64,000 nucleotides of DNA from Bacteroidota bacterium (GCA_024279425.1 JAJRRO010000100.1:85916-149915); one strand, 5' to 3'; shown: positions 26,633 through 35,259, counted from the stretch's first letter. The notes: generated by a model not told the origin, from the sequence alone. Made by a program: numbers and translations.

Positions 26633-27559
26633 TTATTGAGACAGCATTGAGAGCGAGGTCAGTTTGTCTTTTTGCAATTGGACTTTAAGCGATTCTACAG
26701 AATCAAACTTATGCTCATCACGGATTCTTGCTACAATATCAATTTGTAGTTTTTGATGGTATAAATCCTTTTCAAGGTCAAAAAAATGTATTTCTATACT
26801 CTTTTCCTTTCCTGAAACAGTAGGGTTGAAGCCAATATTCATCATTCCTGAAACAGTGGCTTTCCCCATGGTACATTGAACAACATATACCCCATTTTTG
26901 GGAACCAACTTATAAGGTTCCTCAATAAAAAGATTGGCTGTGGGGAAATTGAGCTGCTTGCCAAGACCCTTGCCTTTTTTTACGATTCCCGTAAGCATAT
27001 AGGAATATCCCAAATACTTGTTTGCCGTTTCAACGTCGCCCTCTTCCAAAGCCTTTCTGATTTTTGTGGAGCTAACAGATACTTCATCGATTTCCTGCGC
27101 AGGTATTTCCTCAACCTCGAAATCCAAAGTACTGCCAAAAGCCATTAAGTCAGAAATGTTTGCATCACGATTTCTACCAAACCTGTGATCATAACCTATG
27201 ATTATTTTTTTGGTCCTTAACGAATTTACGAGGATGTCTCGAACGAAATCGGTTGCCGAGAATCTAGAAAATTCCTTTGTAAAAGGGTGGATTATGAGGT
27301 AATCAAGCCCTAAGCTTTCCAAAATCTTGATTTTTTCATCAATGGTATTCAAAAGCTTAATATCGGCATCTTTTTGTAAAACCATCCTAGGATGTGGAAA
27401 GAAAGTAAGGACTGTGGATTTTAAACCCAATAGTTTAGCGTTCTTTATCAATCGCCGAAGTATTTTTTGATGTCCTATATGTACGCCGTCAAATGTGCCA
27501 ATGGTTATGGCCGTAGGGTGTTCTTTGTCGTAATTGGTGATGCTTTGAACTGTTACCAC
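26633..27559 (-). CDS. ribF: Bifunctional riboflavin kinase / FAD synthetase
   Basis: RibF makes FMN from riboflavin and FAD from FMN. The 308-residue protein has the N-terminal nucleotidyltransferase domain with GTFDGVHIGHQKIL (residues 17 to 30) and IIGYDHRFGRNRD, then SSTKIRKALEEGDV, and the C-terminal flavokinase domain with GKGLGKQLNFPTANL and MNIGFNPTV. The start at 27559 (MVTVQSITNYDKEH) fits the family. No FMN riboswitch is visible in the 50 bases before it, as expected for Bacteroidota. The HTTM gene follows without a gap. Confidence 0.96.
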   Translation of the reverse strand: MVTVQSITNYDKEHPTAITIGTFDGVHIGHQKILRRLIKNAKLLGLKSTVLTFFPHPRMVLQKDADIKLLNTIDEKIKILESLGLDYLIIHPFTKEFSRFSATDFVRDILVNSLRTKKIIIGYDHRFGRNRDANISDLMAFGSTLDFEVEEIPAQEIDEVSVSSTKIRKALEEGDVETANKYLGYSYMLTGIVKKGKGLGKQLNFPTANLFIEEPYKLVPKNGVYVVQCTMGKATVSGMMNIGFNPTVSGKEKSIEIHFFDLEKDLYHQKLQIDIVARIRDEHKFDSVESLKVQLQKDKLTSLSMLSQ

Positions 27560-27582
27560 TTAAAATAAAAAATAAAAAGACC

Positions 27583-27590
27583 TATATTTG
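27583..27590 (+). promoter_or_regulatory. Candidate -7 box for the metalloprotease gene
   Basis: TATATTTG, an exact TAnnTTTG match, 23 bases before the ATG at 27613. Confidence 0.45.
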
Positions 27591-27612
27591 AGATTGAGCT
27601 AAAAACCTCTGA

Positions 27613-30600
27613 ATGGTTTCAAAATTACGTCTAGTTTTTTCAATATCCATATTATTTCTTTCCTTTTACGGATCGGCTCAGCGTGACTATTGGAAGCAGG
27701 AAACAGCTGGGAATGATTTAAAGCGGCATATTTTCAAAAAATATAAGGTTCAAAGAGGAGAGGTCTTTTCTTTTGAAGAAGGTCTTTTTAGAGAAGAGCT
27801 TGGAGATACAAAAAATTCCAAAAGCGGCTTTAGGACAGTAGGTTTCCCAAATGAAAAAGGGGAGATAGTACTTTTTGCCGTTACCGAGACCCCAGTGTTT
27901 TCTAAAGAATTAAGCGAAAAATATCCATCTATTAAATCCTATTCTGGCTATAGTCTGAAAAATAATAAGGAAAGATTACGTTTTAGCGTGTCACATAGAG
28001 GTATTCAAGGTATGATTGTTCATTCAGACAATACGGGCAATACCTATTTGCAAAAAGCGGGAGAGAATAGATACATTGTTTATAATCACGATGATGATGG
28101 TTTAGTAAGCAAGGAATTCATTTGCGCGACCAAAAGTTCCATAATTCAAGGGCTGTCAGGTTTAGCCGCAAAACCGGTTGATGATCAAGTACTTAGAAAA
28201 TTCAGACTTGCGGTATCAGCGTCAGGTGAATATACAGAATATCATGGAGGTACGGTTGCCGATGCCCTTTCAGCCATAAATGCGACAATGACCAGAGTGA
28301 ATCAGATTTTTGAATCGGATTTGGGGGTAACCTTGGAGTTAGTCGCAAATAATGATAAGATTATCTATACAGATGGGGAGACTGACCCGTATGATGGTAA
28401 TCTCAATACTCAGGTCCAAGGCGTTATTACCGACAGCATTGGAGCTCCCAACTACGATATTGGGCACTTGTTCCATAAAGACGTGGATGGGGGGAATGCG
28501 GGATTTGTTGCTGCAGTTTGTAATGATAATAGAAAGGGTAGTGGCTATGCTTCAAGTCAAAACCCTGTAGGAGACACTTTTGATTTGGATTATGTGGCCC
28601 ATGAAATGGGGCATCAATTTGGTGCCAACCACACATGGTCTTTTGAATCTGAGGGTACCCAAGTACAGGCCGAACCAGGGAGTGGAACGACAATTATGGG
28701 TTATGCGGGTATTACCGGGGTCAATAACGTGGCACTCAATGGGGACGATTATTTTCATTATTATAGCATACTTCAGATTTCCGATAATCTTAAAACCATA
28801 AGCTGTGCCGAAGAGATCAACCTCGCCAATACACCACCGGCTATCACCTCAACAGGTAATTTTATTATTCCCAAATCAACTGCATTTGCCTTGACAGGAA
28901 GTGCTACGGACGTTGATGTGGGCGATGTGCTTACCTATGCTTGGGAGCAGATAGATGATGGAGTGGTAACCCAGGCGACATTTGGACCAACAAACCCCAG
29001 TGGTGCTAATTTTAGGTCACAAAGACCGACCACATATCCGACAAGATATTTTCCAGATCTTTCAAATGTTTTAACAGGAAATCTGACCCAAACAAACCCA
29101 GCAGTAAATTCTGCTTGGGAGACCGTATCGGATGTTGAAAGGGAATTTAATTTTGCATTTACAGTCAGGGACAATGCAGCAGGTGGAGGGCAGGTAGTAT
29201 CTGATTTGATAAATGTTTCCGTAGTGAATAATGCTGGACCCTTCCGTATAACTTCGCAGTCAACAAACCAAATATATACCACTGGGACGGTCCAAAATAT
29301 TACTTGGGATGTTGCCAATACAAATAACGCTCCCGTAAATTCACTGGCTGTTGATATTTTATTATCAATTGATGGAGGGATGACCTTCCCGATTATCTTG
29401 GCTGGAGGCGTGCCGAACGACGGGAATCACAAAATAGTACTTCCGGGCGACCCTACTACGATGGCACGTATCATGGTCAAGGCCAAAGACAATATATTTT
29501 TTGCGGTAAATGCGGCAGAGTTCACCATTGAAGCGTCCGAGATGGTTTTGGATTTTAATGAACTCGAATATATTGTATGCCAGCCCAATGATCTGGTTGT
29601 GGTTTTTGACTACGAGACCTATTTAGGATTTAATGAAGAAGTGACTTTTAGTGTTCCAACACCTCCCTTGGGATTGAGCATTTCTTTTGCTCCAGAGACA
29701 ACCACTGGCAGTACGCCCGTTACAATTACTTTTGGCAATACCGGAAATGTACCCGAAGCCTTATATGCTATTGAAGTAGAGGCAACTTCTGCCAGCATAA
29801 CCAAAAAAGTGGTATTGGATTTGAATGTTTATGATGATGTTTTCCCCGATGCGGTTCTTATCGCCCCTGCCGACGGTGGAACAGATATTTCTGCGAATAC
29901 CTTTTTGGAATGGGAGAATGCTGCTTCCTATTCCTCCTATGAGGTTCAGGTTGCCACCGATATAGCGTTCACTAATATTATTGAGACAAGTGCGGTTTTC
30001 TTCAATACATATACTCCTATTGATTTACTTAATGAAACCGCCTATTATTGGAGAGTAAAACCAATCAATGGCTGTGGTGAAGGTGCTTTTTCTGCCCCTT
30101 TTAGCTTCACAACTGTCGAGTACAATTGTGATAACAATATAGCTGAAGGGCTGCCTATAATAATATCTTCGACAGGTACGCCGACCATTACCTCAAAGAT
30201 TCCGTTTTATGAAGATGTACCATTGGCAGATATCAATGTTAATCTAGAATTAGACCATACTTATTTAGCAGATTTGGTTGTGAAGCTTACGTCCCCATCC
30301 GGCACCACCGTTGTACTGTTATCTAACTCATGCGGAGATTTACAGAACATTAATGCTACCTTCGATGATGATGCTTTAAGTTTTGACTGTAGTGGCAATC
30401 CCGCAATTAGTGGTATGGTAAAACCTTTAGGTTCTTTAAATTCTTTTATAGGTGAGTCCATATTGGGCGAGTGGACGTTGGAGATAAACGATAATGCGGC
30501 CTCTGATGGAGGGTCCCTAAAAGCTTTTTCGTTGGATATTTGCATTGAGGGGGCATTTAGGCCAGATGATGATAACGATGGGGTTTACGATGATGGTGAC

Positions 30601-31383
30601 GACCTATGTTTGGGAACTCCAGATGGTGCTGAGGTGGATTTTTCTGGCTGTCAAGTATATAGATTTGCAAATAACAATTTTTCTGTTTCACTTAATAGTG
30701 AAGCCTGTCGTAACAGTAATGATGGATCTATTAATATTTCAGCTTTGACGTCCATGGACTACGAGATAAACATTAATGGAAATGGGGTTAATGTCAATGA
30801 TAATTTCACTGATACCTTCACATTAGGAGGTTTAATGTCCGGTACATATGATGTTTGTATTGGTGGTACCGATGGTACCAAGGTGTACGAGGAACATTGT
30901 TTTGAAGTTGTCATTACCCAACCTGATGTTTTGGGTGTGACTTCTAAAACTTCATGGGATGGTAAGTATATGGTACTGTCTTTGCAGGGTTCTGATTTAT
31001 ATAATATAGAGTTGAATGGAGAAATTATACAAACAACCCAATCTGAGATTACGGTTGATTTAAAAAACGGGAACAATGTCCTTAGGGTGTTTACCAATTT
31101 ACCCTGTCAGGGAGTTTATGAAGAAAGTCTATTCTTGTCCGACCGACCTGTTGTATATCCTAACCCGTTTGTGTCCTCAACAAATGTATTCTTAGGTACA
31201 AATGTTGAAGAAGTGACCGTTGAGGTTTTTGCCTCGGATGGGCGTTTGGTGCTGGCCGAAATCTATCGAGTCAGTGGTAATGAACTACTACCTTTGGACC
31301 TTTCAATGTGTCCATCTGGAATATATTATGTTAGGTTTAGCGGGGAAAAGATAAAGGGAACATCTAAAGTAGTGAAACAATGA
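27613..31383 (+). CDS. Secreted reprolysin-like metalloprotease with P domain and T9SS sorting signal
   Basis: A 1256-residue extracellular zinc protease. In order: a signal peptide (about 21 residues, ending FYGSAQ), a propeptide-like region to about residue 195, a reprolysin-like (M12B) catalytic domain with the zinc motif HEMGHQFGANHTW (about residue 330) and a Met-turn candidate IMGYAGI, Ig-like and fibronectin type III-like modules (about 400 to 840), a proprotein convertase P domain (about 850 to 975, GEWTLEINDNAAS), a short calcium-binding-like DDDNDGVYDDGDD segment, and a C-terminal type IX secretion sorting domain (YPNPF at about residue 1178, ending in VVKQ). The product is therefore exported by T9SS. 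It overlaps the following lipoprotein gene by four bases. Confidence 0.93.
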   Translation: MVSKLRLVFSISILFLSFYGSAQRDYWKQETAGNDLKRHIFKKYKVQRGEVFSFEEGLFREELGDTKNSKSGFRTVGFPNEKGEIVLFAVTETPVFSKELSEKYPSIKSYSGYSLKNNKERLRFSVSHRGIQGMIVHSDNTGNTYLQKAGENRYIVYNHDDDGLVSKEFICATKSSIIQGLSGLAAKPVDDQVLRKFRLAVSASGEYTEYHGGTVADALSAINATMTRVNQIFESDLGVTLELVANNDKIIYTDGETDPYDGNLNTQVQGVITDSIGAPNYDIGHLFHKDVDGGNAGFVAAVCNDNRKGSGYASSQNPVGDTFDLDYVAHEMGHQFGANHTWSFESEGTQVQAEPGSGTTIMGYAGITGVNNVALNGDDYFHYYSILQISDNLKTISCAEEINLANTPPAITSTGNFIIPKSTAFALTGSATDVDVGDVLTYAWEQIDDGVVTQATFGPTNPSGANFRSQRPTTYPTRYFPDLSNVLTGNLTQTNPAVNSAWETVSDVEREFNFAFTVRDNAAGGGQVVSDLINVSVVNNAGPFRITSQSTNQIYTTGTVQNITWDVANTNNAPVNSLAVDILLSIDGGMTFPIILAGGVPNDGNHKIVLPGDPTTMARIMVKAKDNIFFAVNAAEFTIEASEMVLDFNELEYIVCQPNDLVVVFDYETYLGFNEEVTFSVPTPPLGLSISFAPETTTGSTPVTITFGNTGNVPEALYAIEVEATSASITKKVVLDLNVYDDVFPDAVLIAPADGGTDISANTFLEWENAASYSSYEVQVATDIAFTNIIETSAVFFNTYTPIDLLNETAYYWRVKPINGCGEGAFSAPFSFTTVEYNCDNNIAEGLPIIISSTGTPTITSKIPFYEDVPLADINVNLELDHTYLADLVVKLTSPSGTTVVLLSNSCGDLQNINATFDDDALSFDCSGNPAISGMVKPLGSLNSFIGESILGEWTLEINDNAASDGGSLKAFSLDICIEGAFRPDDDNDGVYDDGDDLCLGTPDGAEVDFSGCQVYRFANNNFSVSLNSEACRNSNDGSINISALTSMDYEININGNGVNVNDNFTDTFTLGGLMSGTYDVCIGGTDGTKVYEEHCFEVVITQPDVLGVTSKTSWDGKYMVLSLQGSDLYNIELNGEIIQTTQSEITVDLKNGNNVLRVFTNLPCQGVYEESLFLSDRPVVYPNPFVSSTNVFLGTNVEEVTVEVFASDGRLVLAEIYRVSGNELLPLDLSMCPSGIYYVRFSGEKIKGTSKVVKQ

Positions 31384-31991
31384 GAACCATACTACTACTT
31401 ATATTTGGCGTTCTGTTCATAGGGTGTAAGAAAAAAAACGTTCCTAAGCCTCCTGGTGTAGCCACTTTGGTATTCCCACATAAAGATTCTGAATGCACTA
31501 CAGGACGTGATATAAACCAAAGTACAAGTGAAGTAGAATTTAAATGGATGGCTTCCGACCATACTGAGACCTACGATTTGCGCGTTACCAATTTGAATAC
31601 CAATGTTACCCAGACGATCAATACAGCTGCTATTTCGGCTAAACTTCCCATTGCAAAGGGAGAGCCTTTTTCCTGGTTTGTACGTTCTAAAAACACAAAG
31701 GGCACAGCATCGGCCAGCAGTGAAACATGGAGATTTTATAATGCAGGATATCTAACCACTTATGCACCTTTTCCAGCAGAAAATATTGAGCCTAAAAACG
31801 GAACTTCAATTTTTAAAGATATAAATAACGAGGTGGCCCTGGAATGGCGGGGATCCGATATTGAAAATGATATAGTCAGTTATGAACTTTACTTCGCTAC
31901 AACATCACCTCCTGAAGTTTTGATAGCTTCACCACTGGCCGGTACAAATACTGAAGAAGTAAGTGTTGCATCGAATATGACCTATTATTAG
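31380..31991 (+). CDS. Lipoprotein with fibronectin-like modules, cut by an amber codon
   Basis: A lipoprotein (lipobox FIGC, Cys16) with two fibronectin-III-like beta modules, seen in ATLVFPHKD, WMASDHTETYDLRV, WFVRSKN and, in the second, YAPFPAEN and VALEWRGSD. It probably sits on the outer membrane. The start overlaps the stop of the metalloprotease gene (ATGA), so the two are coupled and the lipoprotein may act with the protease. The frame ends in TAG at 31989-31991 just after SNMTYY. The same frame then runs on as RVVTKDGEGNTS and SGIFTFKIL to a second TAG at 32058-32060, the normal end of such a module, where Trp would be expected in place of the first TAG. The gene has thus lost its last strands. 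Confidence 0.78.
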   Translation: MRTILLLIFGVLFIGCKKKNVPKPPGVATLVFPHKDSECTTGRDINQSTSEVEFKWMASDHTETYDLRVTNLNTNVTQTINTAAISAKLPIAKGEPFSWFVRSKNTKGTASASSETWRFYNAGYLTTYAPFPAENIEPKNGTSIFKDINNEVALEWRGSDIENDIVSYELYFATTSPPEVLIASPLAGTNTEEVSVASNMTYY

Positions 31992-32062
31992 CGTGTTGTT
32001 ACGAAAGATGGGGAAGGTAATACCTCAGATTCTGGAATATTCACCTTTAAGATATTGTAGTC

Positions 32063-32689
32063 TTATGTGCCATTGAATTGATTCATTGTGATTTTTATAC
32101 CAGAAAGCACAAACGAATTTATTAATCGGGTAGATTTTTCAATACGTTCTGGAAGCGTATCTATTTCATCCCCATTCCATTCACCTAGAACATAATCAAT
32201 TTGTCGGCCTTTGCCAAAATCGGCCCCAACTCCAAACCTCAACCTATTATATATTGTTGTCTGCAGACTTTGCTGTATATCTTTTAATCCGTTGTGCCCC
32301 CCATCACTTCCTTTGGTCTTTAATCGCAATGTCCCAAACCCCAAATTAATATCATCGGTTACAACCAAAAGGTTCTCCATAGGGATTTTCTCTTTTTCCA
32401 TCCAATACTTCAAGGCTTTACCACTTCTGTTCATATAGGTCGAAGGTTTTAGACAAAGGACACTTCTACCTTTAATTTTAAAAGAACCCATATCTCCAAG
32501 TTTAAGGGTCTCAAAAGTGAATTCCCTTTCCCTTGCCAAGCCATCTAAAATTTTAAAACCGATGTTGTGCCTGGTTTCGGCATATTCGGCACCAATATTC
32601 CCGAGTCCTACAATCAAGAATTTCTTCATGCTATCTTTTTCTTCTAAAAGTGTTTTGCTGCCAAAAAGGAATTTTAAAAATTGACACAT
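32063..32689 (-). CDS. pth: Peptidyl-tRNA hydrolase
   Basis: Pth frees tRNA from peptidyl-tRNA dropped by ribosomes. The catalytic core begins at MKKFLIVGLGNIG and includes the catalytic His in ETRHNIGFK, the substrate-binding Asn residues in KPSTYMNRSG and GHNGLKDI, and the catalytic Asp in VVTDDINLGFG. I chose the ATG at 32689, which gives a short head (MCQFLKFLFGSK) like that of other flavobacterial Pth proteins; the core alone would start at 32629. A further in-frame ATG at 32737 lies inside the rplY terminator and is unlikely. The usual neighbour rplY lies just upstream on the same strand. Confidence 0.92.
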   Translation of the reverse strand: MCQFLKFLFGSKTLLEEKDSMKKFLIVGLGNIGAEYAETRHNIGFKILDGLAREREFTFETLKLGDMGSFKIKGRSVLCLKPSTYMNRSGKALKYWMEKEKIPMENLLVVTDDINLGFGTLRLKTKGSDGGHNGLKDIQQSLQTTIYNRLRFGVGADFGKGRQIDYVLGEWNGDEIDTLPERIEKSTRLINSFVLSGIKITMNQFNGT

Positions 32690-32717
32690 ATTGTAGTTCA
32701 CATTTTGATAAAAATAC

Positions 32718-32761
32718 AAAAGCATCCCGAATCCCAATAATTATCGGGACAGGATGCTTTT
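32718..32761 (-). terminator. Terminator behind rplY
   Basis: AAAAGCATCC (32718-32727) pairs with GGATGCTTTT (32752-32761) around an inner TCCC/GGGA pairing. On the minus strand the stem lies 21 bases after the rplY stop. The A- and T-runs are part of the stem ends, so it could act in either direction. Confidence 0.7.
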
Positions 32762-32781
32762 TATCAAACGTTGAATCTGAT

Positions 32782-33420
32782 TTATTCGTTGCTTTCTGCG
32801 GCAGCCTCAGCTGGAGCTTCTGCACCTTCAGCAGTTCCTTCTTCTTCCTCGTCTTCATCTTCGGTCTCAACAGCGGTACGGGCAGTTTTAACCTGTACAA
32901 CAACCGTGCTATCTGGATGTAAGATAGAGAAATCATCATTTAACAATGATTCTACAGAAATATTTTGCCCAATCTTCAAATTAGAAATGTCCACATCAAA
33001 GAAATCCGGAAGATTGTCTGGTAGGGCTTTGATGGAAAGCTTTCTTTTTCTGAATAATAATCGGCCACCATTTTTAACACCAGGTGAATTCCCATTTAAC
33101 CTAACGGGAATGTTCATGGTAACTTCCCTGTCTTTGAATAACTGGTAAAAATCGATATGAATGATTTTATCCGTTACGGGATGAAACTGTATATCCTGCA
33201 TTACAGCATCGATTTTATCACCATTTTCAAACTCGATCAACACAGTGTGCGCGTTGGGAGTGTAAACCAAGTGTCTGAATGCTAATTCATTCGCTGAAAA
33301 GTGTAATGGTTTTTCTCCTCCGTATACTACGCAAGGAACCTTTCCAGCATTACGTAGGGCCTTCGTCGCCTTTTTGCCCACGCTTTCTCTTTCTGATCCT
33401 TTAATTGTAATTGACTTCAT
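32782..33420 (-). CDS. rplY: 50S ribosomal protein L25/general stress protein Ctc
   Basis: The long (Ctc/TL5) form of ribosomal protein L25, which binds 5S rRNA. The N-terminal L25 domain (residues 1 to about 95) has [33 protein letters not shown] and HFSANELAF; the C-terminal beta domain (about 100 to 185) contains [17 protein letters not shown] and [15 protein letters not shown]. An acidic, alanine-rich tail ([12 protein letters not shown]) of about 30 residues ends the 212-residue protein, as is common in Bacteroidota. It lies between prs and pth on the same strand, the classic prs-ctc-pth order. Confidence 0.97.
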   Translation of the reverse strand: MKSITIKGSERESVGKKATKALRNAGKVPCVVYGGEKPLHFSANELAFRHLVYTPNAHTVLIEFENGDKIDAVMQDIQFHPVTDKIIHIDFYQLFKDREVTMNIPVRLNGNSPGVKNGGRLLFRKRKLSIKALPDNLPDFFDVDISNLKIGQNISVESLLNDDFSILHPDSTVVVQVKTARTAVETEDEDEEEEGTAEGAEAPAEAAAESNE

Positions 33421-33456
33421 TATTATATTTAAAAATTATTGATTTCTTATTATTGT

Positions 33457-34398
33457 CTACATCAAGAATTTTGAACTAATTGATGTGTTATGATGCACCC
33501 TATGCATTACATCTGCAAATAACGGAGCGCAACTCAGTACTTTTACTTTTTTATTTTTTACTTCAACCCGAATCGAATCGGTAATGATCAATTCTAACAA
33601 TTGGGAGTTTTCAATTTTTTCATAGGCATTGCCAGACAATAAACCATGAGTGGTAATTGCCCTTACACTTAAGGCACCGCGTTCCATCATTAAATCTGCA
33701 GCTTTGGTCAGTGTTCCTGCAGTATCTACCATATCATCAACCAATACCACATTCTTTCCTTTTACATCACCGATGAGTTCCATATGCGAAATTACATTGG
33801 CTTGGGACCTCTGCTTGTAACAGATAACGACGTCGCTTCCCAATGCCTTGGAGTAGGCATACGCTCTTTTAGAACCTCCCATATCAGGTGATGCAATAGT
33901 CAAATTCTCCAAGTTAAGGTCTCTTAAATAAGGCAAAAACAAAGTGGATGCGAATAAATGATCAACGGGTTTTTCGAAAAACCCTTGAATTTGATCGGCA
34001 TGTAAATCCATTGTGATTATCCGCGTTGCTCCGGCGGTCTCTAACATCTTGGCGATTAGTTTGGCAGCTATAGGAACTCGAGGTTTGTCTTTCCTGTCCT
34101 GTCTTGCCCAGCCAAAATACGGCATTACAGCGGTAATGTGTCTGGCAGATGCTCTTTTGGCGGCATCTAACATCAACAACATCTCCATTAAGTTATCTGA
34201 ACTAGGGTTGGTTGATCCAATCAAAAAAACGCGTGCACCACGAACAGATTCCTCAAAAGATGGTTGAAACTCACCGTCACTATATCTGGAAAATTGTACT
34301 TTACCCAAATTGGTCCCATAAGCTTTGGCAATTTTTTCTGCGAGTTCCATACTTTGCGTACAGGCGAAAATCTTTGGTTCAGGTACTTGATAAGGCAT
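33457..34398 (-). CDS. prs: Ribose-phosphate pyrophosphokinase
   Basis: Prs makes PRPP from ribose-5-phosphate and ATP for nucleotide, histidine and tryptophan synthesis. The 313-residue protein (from the ATG at 34398, MPYQVPEPK) has the FSRYSDGEFQPSFEESVRG N-terminal block, ARQDRKDKPRVPI (ATP loop), the metal-binding DLHADQIQGFF, SPDMGGSKRA, and the PRPP loop VVLVDDMVDTAGTL. An in-frame ATG at 34419 would add seven residues. A canonical -7 box lies 53 bases before the chosen start. The gene order prs-rplY-pth is conserved in bacteria. It is the last core gene before the mobile-element scar that begins near 34,500. Confidence 0.97.
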   Translation of the reverse strand: MPYQVPEPKIFACTQSMELAEKIAKAYGTNLGKVQFSRYSDGEFQPSFEESVRGARVFLIGSTNPSSDNLMEMLLMLDAAKRASARHITAVMPYFGWARQDRKDKPRVPIAAKLIAKMLETAGATRIITMDLHADQIQGFFEKPVDHLFASTLFLPYLRDLNLENLTIASPDMGGSKRAYAYSKALGSDVVICYKQRSQANVISHMELIGDVKGKNVVLVDDMVDTAGTLTKAADLMMERGALSVRAITTHGLLSGNAYEKIENSQLLELIITDSIRVEVKNKKVKVLSCAPLFADVMHRVHHNTSISSKFLM

Positions 34399-34450
34399 AC
34401 TTAACGTATTGTTCTTCAAATTATTAAACTCCTTTCCAACAAAGGAGGTG

Positions 34451-34458
34451 CAAATTTA
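34451..34458 (-). promoter_or_regulatory. Candidate -7 box for prs
   Basis: The minus strand reads TAAATTTG, followed by CACC, an exact TAnnTTTG match with a leader of about 45 bases to the chosen prs start. Confidence 0.5.
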
Positions 34459-34549
34459 GAAATTTATTTGAGTTGCTAAAGGATAAATGTTGTTATTTTT
34501 TGAGTGTAAAAAGAAAATATTTAATAGTTTTGCAGTCCTATTTTTAACT

Positions 34550-34605
34550 GCCCGAGTGGCAGAACAGGTAAACCTATCTGTCGGTAGGAAGGCGCGCTGG
34601 ATGGA
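34550..34605 (+). pseudogene. Decayed 5' half of a tRNA-Leu gene
   Basis: GCCCGAGTGGCAGAACAGGTA (written in the window at 34550-34570) matches the acceptor strand, position 8/9 and D-loop of the intact tRNA-Leu at 34871 with three differences. About 21 foreign bases follow, then GCGCGCTGGAT at 34592-34602, which matches the end of the D-stem and the 5' anticodon stem. There is no 3' half. The inserted piece contains the short inverted repeat CCTA/TAGG. It cannot form a tRNA. Confidence 0.75.
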
Positions 34606-34617
34606 ATATTGAAAAAA

Positions 34618-34861
34618 ATGGTTTGGGTTTATGCCATTTCTAGCTTAAATTACAACTACATTTATGTTGGAATGACGACTAATGTAAATGTAAGAGTTAA
34701 AAGACATAGTAGTGGATGGGAGAGGACCACTAAACCATAATGCTCCATTCAAGTTGATATATGTAGAGGAGTGTGAAAATAGGATTGAAGCTCGTAAAAG
34801 AGAAAAATATTGGAAATCTAGTGTTGGTAAAGAATAACTCAGAGATTTGATGAAAAAATAA
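34618..34861 (+). pseudogene. GIY-YIG nuclease gene, frameshifted
   Basis: A small (about 80 codons) single-domain GIY-YIG endonuclease gene. From the ATG at 34618 it reads VWVYAISSLNYNYIYVG, where YAI and YVG stand for GIY and YIG, then VKRHSSGWERTTKP. A TAA follows at about 34738; the sequence continues in another frame as NAPFKLIYVEECENRIEARK and REKYWKSSVGKE, which holds the catalytic Glu region. Adding two bases (CCATAT instead of CCAT) restores the frame. A second TAA (34835) stands where a codon such as TAT or TGG is usual before LRDLMKK. The gene is dead. It fills the space between a 5' tRNA-Leu piece and the intact tRNA-Leu. Confidence 0.82.
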
Positions 34862-34870
34862 ATATACTAG

Positions 34871-34951
34871 GCTCGAGTGGCGGAACTGGTAGACGCGCTG
34901 GATTCAAAATCCAGTTCTTATGGAGTGCGGGTTCGATTCCCGCCTCGAGTA
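34871..34951 (+). tRNA. tRNA-Leu(CAA)
   Basis: A complete class II tRNA gene. The acceptor strand GCTCGAG pairs with CTCGAGT (one G-T pair), followed by TG, a D-arm GCG/CGC with the loop GAACTGGTAGA, an anticodon stem CTGGA/TCCAG with loop TTCAAAA (anticodon CAA), a long variable arm, and the T-arm GCGGG TTCGATT CCCGC. The discriminator base is A and CCA is not encoded. It would decode UUG. A terminator follows directly. Confidence 0.96.
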
Positions 34952-34960
34952 CTTAGAGGG

Positions 34961-34990
34961 AAAGCCGAGATTTATATCTCGGCTTTTTTA
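34961..34990 (+). terminator. Terminator behind tRNA-Leu
   Basis: AAAGCCGAGA (34961-34970) and TCTCGGCTTT (34977-34986) form a perfect 10-bp stem with a 6-base loop, followed by more T residues. It starts nine bases after the tRNA end. Confidence 0.9.
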
Positions 34991-34994
34991 TTTC

Positions 34995-35016
34995 AGGTAC
35001 AACATAGGTACAACAT
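34995..35016 (+). repeat. Perfect 11-bp tandem repeat behind tRNA-Leu
   Basis: AGGTACAACAT occurs twice without a gap. The 11-base period puts both copies on the same face of the helix, as in arm-type binding sites of tyrosine integrases, which lie just behind the tRNA 3' end used as attachment site. The integrase role is inferred; no integrase gene is in the window. Confidence 0.6.
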
Positions 35017-35084
35017 TCTATATTGACTTGTTTTCAGTATGGATAAATGTATTTGAATAAAAATGGCTTTTTCTGGAGTAAAAA

Positions 35085-35129
35085 TGACTCATAATCAGAG
35101 GGTCCCTGGTTCGAGCCCATGTGGGACCA
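35085..35129 (+). pseudogene. 3' half of a tRNA-Met(CAT) gene
   Basis: The stretch reads TGACTCATAATCAGAGG, with anticodon CAT in a proper loop, then a T-arm CCTGG TTCGAGC CCATG with one mismatch, and the acceptor end TGGGACC plus A. There is no 5' half: the sequence before it does not form an acceptor strand, D-arm or 5' anticodon stem. Such 3' halves are left when an integrative element that used the tRNA gene as attachment site is rearranged or lost. Confidence 0.75.
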
Positions 35130-35179
35130 TTTCATTACCAAGTAGTTACAATAAATGTAACTGCTTTTTTATTTTTACC

Positions 35180-35201
35180 GCGTGCTTTCAGCGTGCTTTT
35201 T
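35180..35201 (+). repeat. Second 11-bp tandem repeat pair
   Basis: GCGTGCTTTCA is followed at once by GCGTGCTTTTT-like sequence (GCGTGCTTTT), so the core GCGTGCTTT occurs twice at an 11-base period. It lies 50 bases behind the tRNA-Met remnant, as the first pair lies behind tRNA-Leu, and suggests arm sites of a different integrase. Confidence 0.5.
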
Positions 35202-35259
35202 TTGAATTCAATTGTTTGTGATTTCTTTTCTTGATCTCATTCTTTTAGGTAAGAGGTCC

